DNA of 64,000 nt, from contig NZ_CP023688.1 of assembly GCF_008704655.1 (NCBI RefSeq), positions 4,936,001-5,000,000 of the forward strand. Reading direction: 5' to 3'. How positions within the stretch are numbered: the first letter of the stretch is position 1; each line of letters begins with the position of its first letter. A model generated the notes under the pieces. It made no database searches, was not told where the DNA came from, and saw nothing but the letters and a program-made list of their open reading frames with translations. Origin of the DNA: Streptomyces rimosus (GTDB taxonomy: Bacteria; Actinomycetota; Actinomycetes; Streptomycetales; Streptomycetaceae). Below are positions 1 through 9,181 of the stretch, piece by piece. A program made the position numbers and the translations under genes.

Positions 1-139
1 TCGGCGGCTGCTGCTGTGCCGGCTGTTGCGGCGATGCACCCAGCTCTTCGGCCAGGCGTGAGAGATCAGTCCCACCGCTGTTGTACTTCAGCTGGCGGGC
101 GACCTTCGTCTGCTTGGCCTTGGCCCGGCCGCGCCCCAT
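1..139 (-). CDS. DUF3073 family protein (N-terminal part, cut by window edge)
   Basis: Only the first ~46 codons are in the window; the gene runs off the left edge. The protein begins MGRGRAKAKQTKVARQLKY and then becomes Gln/Pro-rich, which matches the small actinobacterial DUF3073 family of unknown function. The ATG at 139 is preceded by GAGGGGG, a good ribosome site. The basic start resembles a nucleic-acid-binding tail, but no function is established. From memory this gene neighbours valine dehydrogenase in Streptomyces, as seen here, which supports the call. Confidence 0.85.
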   Translation of the reverse strand, partial: MGRGRAKAKQTKVARQLKYNSGGTDLSRLAEELGASPQQPAQQQPP

Positions 140-700
140 GGCTCGACCCCCTCAACGACGGGGCTCGACGGCCCCAGAGTCTTGACACGCGTTCATGATT
201 CAGAGCGGACTCTCGACGGAGAGACCGGCCCGTAGGGCTTTAACGGTACCTGCTTCCGCGGCCATACGGTACGTCGCCCGCACCACCGACCGCTCGGCAT
301 GACCGGCGAGACGCCCCGTCCCCGCTGGTCAGCTGCGATTTTAACCTGTTCGGACCGGCGACCCGCCGACGGGTGGTGAGGGATGTCTCCTTCACCACCC
401 GTGATCCCTTACGCAGCGCTCAGAGATCGTTACGCGACCGGTTCCGCCTCCGCTTCCCGCACCCTGCGTGCCGCGGCCCGGCACGGTCCGTGACCGGTGC
501 CGCGTTCGCAGGGGCATAGGAGCTGTCCCCGGGCCGTCCGACAGCATGATCGGATCGCGATCGGCTTCGGTCGGACCCGAGCATTGAGGGACATTGTCGG
601 TCGGAACCGGTCGTCATCGCTCGCCCGACCGGCCGGAAAAATGGCCTGAATTCGACGTCCGGGCCGACGGACGCTGCCGTCCGCCGACCGGGCGTACGGG
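140..700. other. intergenic region, DUF3073 promoter side and vdh 3' side
   Basis: No coding sequence is supported here. An 11-bp inverted repeat, ACGGGTGGTGA at 369-379 and TCACCACCCGT at 392-402, could form a hairpin and may end vdh transcription, although it lies 300 nt past the vdh stop and has no T tract. The DUF3073 promoter should lie between about 150 and 350 on the minus strand; I could not place it. Confidence 0.5.
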
Positions 701-1801
701 TCAGGACCGCCGGGCGTCCGCCATGCGCTGCTCGGCCAGCCGGTCCGCCGCGGCGGCCGGCGGAATGCCGTCCTCCTTCGCACGAGCGAATATCGCCAGC
801 GTGGTGTCGAAGATCTTTGCCGCCTTGGTCTTGCAGCGGTCGAAGTCAAAACCGTGCAGCTCATCGGCAACCTGGATCACGCCACCGGCGTTCACGACGT
901 AGTCCGGCGCGTAGAGGATGCCACGGTCGGCGAGGTCCTTCTCGACGCCCGGGTGCGCCAGCTGGTTGTTGGCGGCGCCGCAGACCACCTTCGCGGTCAG
1001 CGCCGGCACCGTCTCGTCGTTCAGGGCGCCGCCGAGGGCGCACGGCGCGTAGAGGTCCAGGCCCTCCGTACGGATCAGCGTGCCCGTGTCCGCGGCCACG
1101 GTGACCTGCGGGTGCCGGGAGCGGACGCGCTCGATCGACTCGGCGCGCACATCGGTGATCACGACCTCGGCGCCGTCCTGGAGGAGGTGCTCGACGAGGT
1201 GGTGGCCCACCTTGCCGACGCCCGCGACGCCGACCTTGCGGCCGCGCAGCGTCGGGTCGCCCCACAGGTGCTGGGCGGAAGCGCGCATTCCCTGGAAGAC
1301 GCCGAAGGCGGTCAGGACCGAGGAGTCGCCGGCGCCGCCGTTCTCGGGGGAGCGGCCGGTGGTCCACCGGTTCGCACGGGCGACGATGTCCATGTCCGCG
1401 ACATAGGTGCCGACGTCGCACGCGGTCACGTAACGGCCTCCGAGAGAGGCCACGAACCGGCCGTAAGCGAGCAGGAGTTCCTCGGTCTTGATCAGCTCGG
1501 GGTCACCGATGATCACGGCCTTGCCGCCACCGTGGTCGAGACCGGCGAGGGCGTTCTTGTACGACATGCCACGGGAGAGGTTCAGGGCGTCCAGCACGGC
1601 CTCGTCTTCGGAGGCGTACGCGTGGAAGCGGGTGCCGCCGAGGGCCGGGCCCAGGGCGGTGTCGTGGATGGCGATGACGGCCCGCAGACCGCTGGCGCGG
1701 TCCTGGCACAGGACGACTTGCTCGTGGCCACCCTGCTCGGAACGGAACAGGGTGTGCAGGACGCCGCCGTCGGCGCTGACGGGAAGACGTACGTCGGTCA
1801 C
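701..1801 (-). CDS. vdh: valine (branched-chain) dehydrogenase
   Basis: NAD-dependent oxidative deamination of valine and related branched amino acids, feeding acyl-CoA precursors and ammonia. It belongs to the Glu/Leu/Phe/Val dehydrogenase family. The N-terminal part carries the catalytic lysine motif [11 protein letters not shown], and the Rossmann domain has [12 protein letters not shown]. The mature 366-aa length is normal for the family. I chose the GTG at 1801 because GGGAG lies 8 nt upstream and the protein then begins TDV, as in Streptomyces Vdh; an in-frame ATG at 1816 is the alternative. It lies between the DUF3073 gene and an unknown gene read in the opposite direction, the order I recall from S. 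coelicolor. Confidence 0.93.
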   Translation of the reverse strand: MTDVRLPVSADGGVLHTLFRSEQGGHEQVVLCQDRASGLRAVIAIHDTALGPALGGTRFHAYASEDEAVLDALNLSRGMSYKNALAGLDHGGGKAVIIGDPELIKTEELLLAYGRFVASLGGRYVTACDVGTYVADMDIVARANRWTTGRSPENGGAGDSSVLTAFGVFQGMRASAQHLWGDPTLRGRKVGVAGVGKVGHHLVEHLLQDGAEVVITDVRAESIERVRSRHPQVTVAADTGTLIRTEGLDLYAPCALGGALNDETVPALTAKVVCGAANNQLAHPGVEKDLADRGILYAPDYVVNAGGVIQVADELHGFDFDRCKTKAAKIFDTTLAIFARAKEDGIPPAAAADRLAEQRMADARRS

Positions 1802-2081
1802 GGTGGTGACTCCCATAAGTCGCGGAGGACGCCCTCCGGTGGCTCCCACGTACTTGTGGCAGGGGGGAGGGCGGGAGGGCCGGTCGGGAAGAGAGTAAGA
1901 CCTGAAGGGGGCACTGATCGGTGCAGTGCGAAGGATCACCCTCTCCTGGGGGACGGGCGTGGGACGATTTGCCGTACCTCGGGCCGGGCGGCGTGAGCCA
2001 ACTCCCGGCACTTTGCACCTCTTTGCCATTCTTTGCTGTTGTTTCCGTGGGCGGCATCGTGAAGGAATCGAAGGAGCGGGC

Positions 2082-2918
2082 GTGGCCCTGGCGTCGTCGG
2101 TGATGGTCCCGTACGCGGCATATCTACGGGTCTACGAGCCGCTGGCAGCGTTCCCCGAGCCGGAGCGCTCCTACTGGGCGCGCTACGCCCGGCGCGCCGA
2201 GACCCCTACGGTTCAGGACGAACTTCGGCGGTCCCTGGCCGATTTGCTGCCCACTCCGCCCGTTCCGGTGCCGGTTCACGAGAGCCGCGACGCCTTCGTC
2301 GCGGTCGTGGACGGCGTGACGTGCGTCTGTCCCTGGCGGACGCGGCTGCGCGGCTGGCAGGCCCTGGAGGAGCTGTCCGAACTGCTGCCGGCGCCGGTGC
2401 TGGACGCGGCGCTGCCGCCGGTGGTACGGCGCCAGGCGGCCGCGGACTACGAGGAGTGGCTGGAGCGCAATCCGGACGCCCGGCCGTGGATCCGTACCGC
2501 CACCTGGCACGTACCGGTGCGCTGGTTCGCGCTGTTCGGCGACGACGAGCGGGAGTACACCAAGAGCGAGCAGGGCCCGGTGCTGCGCTACCGCACGCCC
2601 ATGGTGCAGGCGCGGCGCCGGGTGGCGCGGGGGCTGCGGACGCTGCGCGACTCCCTGGAGGAGGGCCCGCTGATCGACGGCCTGGTGGACGTGGGCCGCT
2701 GGCTGGAGGAGTTCCATCCGCGGGCGCTGGTGGAGCTGGACTACGGCGGGCTGGTGCACGCGGTGCCCGAGGGGCAGCTCGCCGAGGACCGGTCGGCCGC
2801 CGAGGTGGCGGACGGGCTGGCGGCGCTGCGGGAGGGCGACAGCGACCGGGCCGGCGAGGCGTACGAGAAGCTGTCGGACCGGTGGCGTGAGGTGCGCGAG
2901 CGGCAGTTCGCCAGCTGA
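2082..2918 (+). CDS. conserved hypothetical protein
   Basis: A 278-aa soluble protein of unknown function; I see no signal peptide, membrane segment or catalytic motif. It is rich in Trp, Arg and Glu (for example [20 protein letters not shown]) and seems to be a conserved Streptomyces protein in the vdh-bldC interval. The GTG at 2082 is chosen because AAGGAG sits 5 nt upstream; a downstream ATG at 2103 is possible. It diverges from vdh, so the ~280 bp between them must hold both promoters. Confidence 0.8.
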   Translation: MALASSVMVPYAAYLRVYEPLAAFPEPERSYWARYARRAETPTVQDELRRSLADLLPTPPVPVPVHESRDAFVAVVDGVTCVCPWRTRLRGWQALEELSELLPAPVLDAALPPVVRRQAAADYEEWLERNPDARPWIRTATWHVPVRWFALFGDDEREYTKSEQGPVLRYRTPMVQARRRVARGLRTLRDSLEEGPLIDGLVDVGRWLEEFHPRALVELDYGGLVHAVPEGQLAEDRSAAEVADGLAALREGDSDRAGEAYEKLSDRWREVRERQFAS

Positions 2919-3540
2919 GACGGCGGGTGCGGGAGGGGTGCGCGGGGCCGCTGCGCTGCGTACGGTCTTGCGATGCGGTTCGTAGGGTGACCCGACGCGG
3001 CCCGTACGGGCTCCGGCCGGCCCTTGTCGTTCCCGCGGAACGACAAAATGATCAGCGGCCGACGAGGTTCGTGCACACTACTGAGACGAAGGTGAAGGAC
3101 GTAGGTCCCGATCCGGACGATTACCTCAAGCGTGACCTAAAGCACTGACTTCGGGCCTTGCGGCCAAGCCATACCCTCGTGCCAAAATAGGACAAGGAGC
3201 CCGACAAGGGTTCCTTCCGTCCTAGTAAGGGCGGATAGTTCGCTATTGCGCTCCTTGGTGGGTCTGATGGCGGGTGGTCACTGTGTGACTGATCGTCACG
3301 GTGGGGTGACTGTCCGCTATGGCATGGTCCATCGGCTTCCGCCGAGGTTGAACACCTGAGAGGGCAATTCCATCGGTTTGGCCGACGTGGCTGGACAGAT
3401 GGTGTAGTTGTAGTGCCGAGGACAAGCCGTTCGTCCTATAACCGACTCGGCCCGCGTCCGCCATTTCGGGCAACGCGGGTCAAGGTGCAGAATTTAGAGG
3501 AAAGAACCGTGATGGTTCGGTTCTCCCGAGGAGGCCGCTC
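2919..3540. promoter_or_regulatory. bldC upstream region
   Basis: More than 600 nt precede bldC. Two adjacent inverted repeats built from the same half-site lie at 3277-3289 (GTCAC-3-GTGAC) and 3295-3310 (GTCAC-6-GTGAC). A TATAAC at 3437-3442 is a possible -10 element. Just before the ribosome site a hairpin can form from AGAACCG (3503-3509) and CGGTTCT (3518-3524); the site itself, GAGGAGG, starts at 3529. A short frame at 3070-3148 (GTG start, 25 codons) has poor third-position GC and is not called as a gene. Confidence 0.5.
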
Positions 3541-3747
3541 ATGACCGCTCGCACCCCTGACGCCGAGCCGCTGCTTACCCCCGCCGAGGTCGCCACGATG
3601 TTCCGCGTGGACCCGAAGACGGTGACCCGCTGGGCCAAGGCAGGCAAGCTCACGTCCATCCGCACGCTCGGAGGACACCGGCGCTACCGCGAGGCCGAGG
3701 TTCGCGCACTGCTCGCGGGCATTCCGCAGCAGCGCAGCGAATCCTGA
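3541..3747 (+). CDS. bldC: BldC developmental transcription factor
   Basis: A 68-aa protein made of a single MerR-like winged helix-turn-helix: LTPAEVATMFRVDPKTVTRW for the helices and LGGHRRY for the wing. It lacks the MerR dimerization helix and effector domain, as BldC does. In Streptomyces, BldC binds head-to-tail on direct repeats and controls entry into development and antibiotic production. The ATG follows GAGGAGG at 6 nt. It is monocistronic: a 560-nt upstream region precedes it and a strong terminator follows 160 nt downstream. Confidence 0.97.
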   Translation: MTARTPDAEPLLTPAEVATMFRVDPKTVTRWAKAGKLTSIRTLGGHRRYREAEVRALLAGIPQQRSES

Positions 3748-3906
3748 ACAACCGCATGACCGGGCTGTTTTCGGGCCCCCCAACCCGATACCGGCCCATG
3801 GAGCCCCAGCCGGCTCCGCTCAGCACCACCTAGCACCACAAAGCTCCATATGACGCGGTGTCTGCCCCAACAGGCGCCACACCCGCACCATCTGGGTACG
3901 TCATCG

Positions 3907-3944
3907 ATCGCGCTGGACTCCGCCGGGTCCAGCGCGATTTTTTT
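3907..3944 (+). terminator. intrinsic terminator downstream of bldC
   Basis: A perfect 12-bp stem, ATCGCGCTGGAC (3907-3918) with GTCCAGCGCGAT (3927-3938), has an 8-nt loop and is followed directly by a run of seven T (3938-3944). This is a textbook Rho-independent terminator, with a longer T tract than most hairpins in this window. Confidence 0.92.
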
Positions 3945-4249
3945 GTGCGCGCCGAACCGGGCCCGGAGCCGGCCCGGCCGGCTGGACACCGCCCGCGGGG
4001 GCCGCCGGGAGCGGGCCCCCGCCGTTCTCCGGTCCAGTCCGCGGACTGCCGGGTGGGTGGTGCAATTGCACATATTAAATTGACCGGGTGTAGGGCGGCC
4101 GTAAGCTTCCCGGTTCCCGAAAGTCGTCCGGTGACACCCGTCACAGGCATGGACGCTTGTGGCCTCGACGCCGCTGCGATAAAGGGCCCGCGCCCCGCTC
4201 CTTCCTCAACAGCCTCCCACCGCAAGGCCGGTGGGGAAGGCGCCGTTGG

Positions 4250-4555
4250 TCACCGGGCGGCGGGACTTTCGTCCTCCGCCGCTCCGGCCGGCGGCGCGTG
4301 GGCGGCTTCGGAGGACGCCGGGTCCGTGTGCGGTGGGGCGCCAGAGGCCGTGGAAGGGCCCGTGGCGGGCCTTTCGGGCGGTCGAGCGGCGGAGTCGGCG
4401 GCAGGAGCGCCGTCGGCGCGGCCACGGGGCTCCATGGCGAGCCGCAGCAGGCGGGCGCACACGGGGCAGTGGCGGGTCAGGTGGCGATATCCCGTGGCGG
4501 CCGACAGATGGGCCCGCAGCAGCGCTCTGGTCTCGTGCCTGGCGGCTGTCGGCAT
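4250..4555 (-). CDS. DUF6274 family small protein
   Basis: A 101-aa protein with a conserved N-terminal half (RHETRALLRAHLSAATGYRH followed by LTRHCPVCARLLRLAM) and a Pro/Ala-rich, disordered C-terminal half. The CPVC pair with nearby histidines resembles a small zinc-binding knuckle, but function is unknown. The ATG at 4555 has GGGAGGAG 5-6 nt upstream. It is a lone gene between bldC and a tRNA-Asp gene, on the same strand as hrpA. The family name is from recognition of the N-terminal signature. Confidence 0.75.
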   Translation of the reverse strand: MPTAARHETRALLRAHLSAATGYRHLTRHCPVCARLLRLAMEPRGRADGAPAADSAARPPERPATGPSTASGAPPHTDPASSEAAHAPPAGAAEDESPAAR

Positions 4556-4710
4556 CGCAACTCCTCCCGGCCCCGCGCTCTGCCTCGTGACTACCGGCGG
4601 TGCACGCCTCGGTCAATACGCGGAACGGCCCCCGGTCCGTACGCCCCCGGCCTTCAGGCCACGGGGTGCAACACTCCCGTCCACACTCCCCGGCCGGAGG
4701 GCAACGCAAA

Positions 4711-4738
4711 CGGCCCGCATCCCAGAGGATGCGGGCCG
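4711..4738 (-). terminator. terminator of tRNA-Asp
   Basis: A 12-bp perfect stem, CGGCCCGCATCC (4711-4722) with GGATGCGGGCCG (4727-4738), has a 4-nt loop and lies 8 nt past the tRNA-Asp 3' end. On the minus strand it is followed by a weak T-rich stretch. Confidence 0.8.
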
Positions 4739-4745
4739 ATCGATG

Positions 4746-4820
4746 CGGTCCTGACGGGATTTGAACCCGCGGCCTCCACCTTGACAGGGTGGCGAGCACT
4801 CCAAACTGCTCCACAGGACC
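4746..4820 (-). tRNA. tRNA-Asp (GTC), copy 1
   Basis: A 75-nt gene with acceptor stem GGTCCTG/CAGGACC, a canonical T loop (GGTTCAAATCC) and anticodon loop CTGTCAA giving GTC. CCA is not encoded. A second copy lies at 10509-10583. Confidence 0.96.
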
Positions 4821-4931
4821 TTGGTGCCGCTTCCGCTTGCGCGGTGCTGCGAAGCAAGACTCTACAGCAGGTCAGGGGGTGCGGTCGAACCCGGTCCCGG
4901 CGGCCCGTACGGGAGGGGCCGCCGGGACCGC

Positions 4932-7900
4932 TCACGCCTTGGGCACCGCCGCGTCCACGGCCTTCACGATCCGCTTGTCGGAGACCGGGTACGCCGTGCC
5001 GAGCGCGTGCGCGAAGTAGCTGACCCGCAGCTCCTCGATCATCCAGCGGATCTCCCGGGCCTCGGCGGGCACCGGCCGGCCCGGCGGGAACTGCTCCAGC
5101 AGCCAGGCGTACTCGTCCTGCATCTCCTTGACCTTCGCCATGCGGGAGCGGTCCCGCTCGGCGTTGTTCGGCAGCTGCTGGAGCCGGCGGTCGACCGCGA
5201 CCAGGTAGCGCATCAGGTCCGGCAGCCGCTTCGTGCCGTGCGCGGTCACGAAGCCGGGCTTGATCAGGGCGGCCAGCTGCTCCTTGATGTCGGTGAGGGA
5301 GGGGAGCAGGGAGGGGAAGGTGGTGGCTTTGAGGCGGCGCTCACACGCCTGCCAGGCCGCCAGCACCTCCCGGGTCTGCTGGACCGTGCGCATCGTCGCG
5401 TCCACCAGATCGGCGCGCACCGCGTCGAAGAGCTTGCGGAAGGACTCCTCGTCCCAGGCCGGTCCGCCGTGGGCGGCGATCAGCCGGTCCGTGGCGGCCG
5501 TCACACAGTCCTCGAAGAGGGCCTGGATGGAGCCATGGGGGTTGGCCGAGAGTGCGAGCTTCTGTTGATTGGTGAGCTTTCCCTGCGCGAACTTGGCTGG
5601 GTTGCTCGGAATATTCAGCAGAATCAGACGACGGGTGCCGACCCACATCGCGGCCTGCTGCTCCGCCTCGGTGTCGAAGAGGCGTACGGCCACGCTCGCG
5701 CCCTCGTCCACCAGCGCCGGGTACGCCTTCAGGGGCTGTCCGCCGCGCCGGGTCTCGAAGGTGCGCGGCAGCGTGCCGAGCGTCCAGGACGTCAGGCCGG
5801 TGCGCTGCTCCAGGGCGGTGGGCGCCCCGGCCCCGCTGCCCTTGCCCTCCTTGGCGGGCCGCTCGGCGGCCTGCGCGAACGCCTTGGTGAGCGCCGCCTG
5901 CGTCTTCGGCTTGAGCTTCAGCCGCAGCGCTTCGAGGTCCTTGGCCTCGGCCAGCTTGCGGCGCCGCTCGTCGACCACCCGGAACGTGATCTTCAGATGG
6001 TCCGGGACCTTGGCCAGGTCGAAGTCGGCCGGGTCGACCGGGACGCCGACCATCCGCTGGAGCCCGGCCGCCAGGGCGGTGGTCAGCGAGCCCTGGAGGG
6101 GCACCGTCGAGTCCAGGAAGCGGGCGGCGAAGTTCGGTGCCGGTACGTAGTTGCGGCGGATCGGCTTGGGCAGCGAACGGATCAGTTCGGTCACCAATTG
6201 CTCACGCAGACCCGGGATCTGCCAGTCGAAGCCTTCGGAAGTGACCTGGTTGAGCACCTGGAGGGGGATGTGGACGGTCACACCGTCCGCGTCCGCACCC
6301 GGCTCGAACTGGTACGTGACGCGGAACTTCAGCTTCCCCTGCCGCCAGGAGTCCGGGTAGTCGTCCTTGGTGACGGCTTCGGCGGACTCGTTGATGAGCA
6401 TGGAGTGCTCGAAGTTGAGCAACTCCGGTTCATCGTGACGCTTCTTCTTCCACCACGAGTCGAAGTGCGCACCGGATACGACATGTTCGGGCAGCCGCTG
6501 ATCGTAGAAGTCGAAGAGCGTCTCGTCGTCCACCAGGATGTCGCGCCGGCGCGCCCGGTGCTCCAGCTCCTCGACCTCGCCGAGCAGTTTGCGGTTGTCG
6601 TGGAAGAACTGGTGGTGGGTACGCCAGTCGCCCTCGACCAGGGCGTTGCGGATGAACAGGTCCCGGGAGGTCTCCGGGTCGATCCGCCCGTAGTTCACCT
6701 TCCGCTGGGCGACGATCGGTACGCCGTACAGCGTCACCCGCTCGTACGCCATCACCGCGGCCATCTTCTGTTCCCAGTGCGGCTCGCTGTACGTCCGCTT
6801 CACCAGGTGCTGGGCCAGCGGCTCGATCCACTCGGGCTCGATCCTGGCGTTCACCCGCGCCCACAGGCGGGACGTTTCGACCAGCTCCGCCGACATGATC
6901 CAGCGCGGCGGCTTCTTGAAGAGCGCCGAACCGGGGAAGACCGCGAATTTCGCGCTGCGGGCGCCGAGGTATTCGTTCTTGGCTTCCGTGTCCTTCAAGC
7001 CGATGTGCGAAAGCAAACCGGAGAGGAGGGAGGTGTGAATGGGGTCGGGCGCCGCGTCCTGCTCGCTGAGGTGGACGCCCATCGTCTTGGCGACCGTACG
7101 CAGCTGCGAGTAGATGTCCTGCCACTCGCGTATACGCAGGTAATTCAGGTACTCGTTGCGGCACATCCGGCGGAATGCCGAGGACGACAGCGCCTTCTGC
7201 TGTTCGCGGACGTACCGCCACAGGTTCAGATACGCCAGGAAGTCGCTGGTCTCGTCCTTGAAGCGGGCGTGCTGCTGGTCGGCCTGCTGCTGTTTGTCGG
7301 CGGGCCGCTCGCGCGGGTCCTGGATCGACAGCGCCGCCGCGATCACCATGACTTCGCGTACGCAGCCGTTGCGGTCGGCCTCCAGCACCATCCGGGCCAG
7401 CCGCGGGTCCACCGGCAGCTGGGACAGCTTGCGCCCCATCTGGGTGAGCCGCTTCTTGGGGTCCTTCTGCTTCGGGTCGATGGCGCCCAGCTCGTGCAGC
7501 AGGTCGACGCCGTCCTTGATGTTGCGGCGGTCCGGCGGGTCGATGAACGGGAACTTCTCGATGTCGCCGAGGCCGGCCGCGGTCATCTGCAGGATGACGG
7601 AGGCCAGGTTCGTCCGCAGGATCTCGGCGTCGGTGAATTCCGGGCGGGTGAGGAAGTCGTCCTCCGAATACAGCCGGATGCAGATGCCGTCGCTGGTCCG
7701 GCCGCAGCGGCCCTTGCGCTGATTGGCGCTGGCCTGCGAAATCGGCTCGATCGGCAGCCGCTGGACCTTGGTGCGGTAGCTGTAGCGGGAGATCCGGGCC
7801 ATGCCGGGGTCGATCACGTACCGGATGCCCGGCACGGTCAGCGAGGTCTCCGCGACGTTGGTCGCGAGAACGATCCTGCGGCCGGTGTGGCGCTGGAAGA

Positions 7901-8981
7901 CGCGGTGCTGCTCGGCGTGCGACAGGCGCGCGTACAGCGGCAGCACCTCGGTCTGCGGCAGGTTCTTCTTGTTGAGCGCGTCCGCGGTGTCACGGATCTC
8001 GCGCTCGCCGGAGAGGAACACCAGGATGTCGCCGGGGCCCTCGGCCCGCAGCTCGTCCACCGCGTCGCAGATCGCGGTGATCTGGTCGCGGTCGCTGTCG
8101 GTGCCGCCCTCCTCCAGGAGCGGGCGGTAGCGGACCTCCACCGGGTACGTACGGCCGGAGACCTCGACGATCGGCGCGCTCGGGGCGTCGCCCCCGTCCC
8201 CTTCCGCCGGTACGGAGGCGAAGGAGCCGAAGTGCCGGGCGAAGCGCTCCGGGTCGATGGTCGCGGAGGTGATGACGACCTTCAGGTCGGGCCGCCGGGG
8301 CAGCAGCTGCGCCAGATAGCCGAGGATGAAGTCGATGTTGAGGCTGCGCTCGTGGGCCTCGTCGATGATGATCGTGTCGTACTGGCGCAGCTCGCGGTCG
8401 GTCTGGATCTCCGCGAGCAGGATGCCGTCGGTCATCAGCTTCACGAGGGTGTCGGAGCCGACCTGGTCGGTGAAGCGGACCTTCCAGCCGACCGCCTCGC
8501 CCAGCGGTGTCCTGAGCTCCTCGGCGACCCGCTCGGCGACCGTACGGGCCGCGATCCGGCGCGGCTGGGTGTGCCCGATCAGGCCCCGTACGCCACGGCC
8601 GAGCTCCAGGCAGATCTTGGGGATCTGGGTGGTCTTGCCGGAGCCGGTCTCGCCCGCGACGATCACGACCTGGTGGTCGCGGATCGCTTCGAGGATCTCG
8701 TCCTTCTTCTGGCTGACCGGCAGCTGCTCCGGATATGTGATCGCGGGCACCGCGGCGCGGCGCTGCGCGACCCGCAGCTCCGCCTCCTCGATCCCGTCGG
8801 CGATCTCCGCGAGCACGGCCGCGCGGGCCTCGGGCTTGCGGATCCGGCGCGCGCCGTCGAGCCGGCGCCCCAGCCGCTGCTGGTCGCGCAGCATCAGCTC
8901 GGGCAGCCGCTCCAGGAGAGCGGGCAGAGTGGGGGCGGCACCGTCGGGCCGGGCGGAGGCAGGCTGACTGGACATACGCAA
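4932..8981 (-). CDS. hrpA: ATP-dependent RNA helicase HrpA (DEAH box)
   Basis: A 1,349-aa DEAH/RHA helicase, full length for HrpA, which in E. coli acts on stalled ribosomes and mRNA processing. Motif I GETGSGKT is at residues 110-117, motif II DEAH at about 205 (IIIDEAHERSLNI), and motif III is SATID. The middle contains the HA2 and OB-fold regions (CRNEYLNYLRIREWQDIY), and the long C-terminal third is the DUF3418 extension typical of bacterial HrpA. A TTG at 8981 has GGAGGTGA 9 nt upstream; an ATG two codons later is the alternative. It is the longest gene in the window and forms its own transcription unit. Confidence 0.95.
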   Translation of the reverse strand: MRMSSQPASARPDGAAPTLPALLERLPELMLRDQQRLGRRLDGARRIRKPEARAAVLAEIADGIEEAELRVAQRRAAVPAITYPEQLPVSQKKDEILEAIRDHQVVIVAGETGSGKTTQIPKICLELGRGVRGLIGHTQPRRIAARTVAERVAEELRTPLGEAVGWKVRFTDQVGSDTLVKLMTDGILLAEIQTDRELRQYDTIIIDEAHERSLNIDFILGYLAQLLPRRPDLKVVITSATIDPERFARHFGSFASVPAEGDGGDAPSAPIVEVSGRTYPVEVRYRPLLEEGGTDSDRDQITAICDAVDELRAEGPGDILVFLSGEREIRDTADALNKKNLPQTEVLPLYARLSHAEQHRVFQRHTGRRIVLATNVAETSLTVPGIRYVIDPGMARISRYSYRTKVQRLPIEPISQASANQRKGRCGRTSDGICIRLYSEDDFLTRPEFTDAEILRTNLASVILQMTAAGLGDIEKFPFIDPPDRRNIKDGVDLLHELGAIDPKQKDPKKRLTQMGRKLSQLPVDPRLARMVLEADRNGCVREVMVIAAALSIQDPRERPADKQQQADQQHARFKDETSDFLAYLNLWRYVREQQKALSSSAFRRMCRNEYLNYLRIREWQDIYSQLRTVAKTMGVHLSEQDAAPDPIHTSLLSGLLSHIGLKDTEAKNEYLGARSAKFAVFPGSALFKKPPRWIMSAELVETSRLWARVNARIEPEWIEPLAQHLVKRTYSEPHWEQKMAAVMAYERVTLYGVPIVAQRKVNYGRIDPETSRDLFIRNALVEGDWRTHHQFFHDNRKLLGEVEELEHRARRRDILVDDETLFDFYDQRLPEHVVSGAHFDSWWKKKRHDEPELLNFEHSMLINESAEAVTKDDYPDSWRQGKLKFRVTYQFEPGADADGVTVHIPLQVLNQVTSEGFDWQIPGLREQLVTELIRSLPKPIRRNYVPAPNFAARFLDSTVPLQGSLTTALAAGLQRMVGVPVDPADFDLAKVPDHLKITFRVVDERRRKLAEAKDLEALRLKLKPKTQAALTKAFAQAAERPAKEGKGSGAGAPTALEQRTGLTSWTLGTLPRTFETRRGGQPLKAYPALVDEGASVAVRLFDTEAEQQAAMWVGTRRLILLNIPSNPAKFAQGKLTNQQKLALSANPHGSIQALFEDCVTAATDRLIAAHGGPAWDEESFRKLFDAVRADLVDATMRTVQQTREVLAAWQACERRLKATTFPSLLPSLTDIKEQLAALIKPGFVTAHGTKRLPDLMRYLVAVDRRLQQLPNNAERDRSRMAKVKEMQDEYAWLLEQFPPGRPVPAEAREIRWMIEELRVSYFAHALGTAYPVSDKRIVKAVDAAVPKA

Positions 8982-9181
8982 CCCAGGATCTCACCTCCGC
9001 GAATACGGTGGCGAACGAATTGCTGCCGGGGCGGACGGAGGAGAGGTGCGCGGTACGCATCCGGGAGGCGCCATCAGGCCCGGACCCGTACACCCGCAGC
9101 CCCCGCACCCCCTCGCCCATTCCCCACACAGTGGGCCGACCACCAGGGGAATGTCCGGGATAGGTGATTTAGCGTGGCCTT

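Noticed and set aside
3070..3148. Short GTG-started frame upstream of bldC
   Set aside because: Only 25 codons, third-position GC near 60%, and a weak ribosome site. No family recognised.
4821..9167. Very long open frame on the plus strand (over 1,400 codons)
   Set aside because: It is antisense to hrpA, which carries all helicase motifs. Long antisense frames are expected from third-position GC in this genome.
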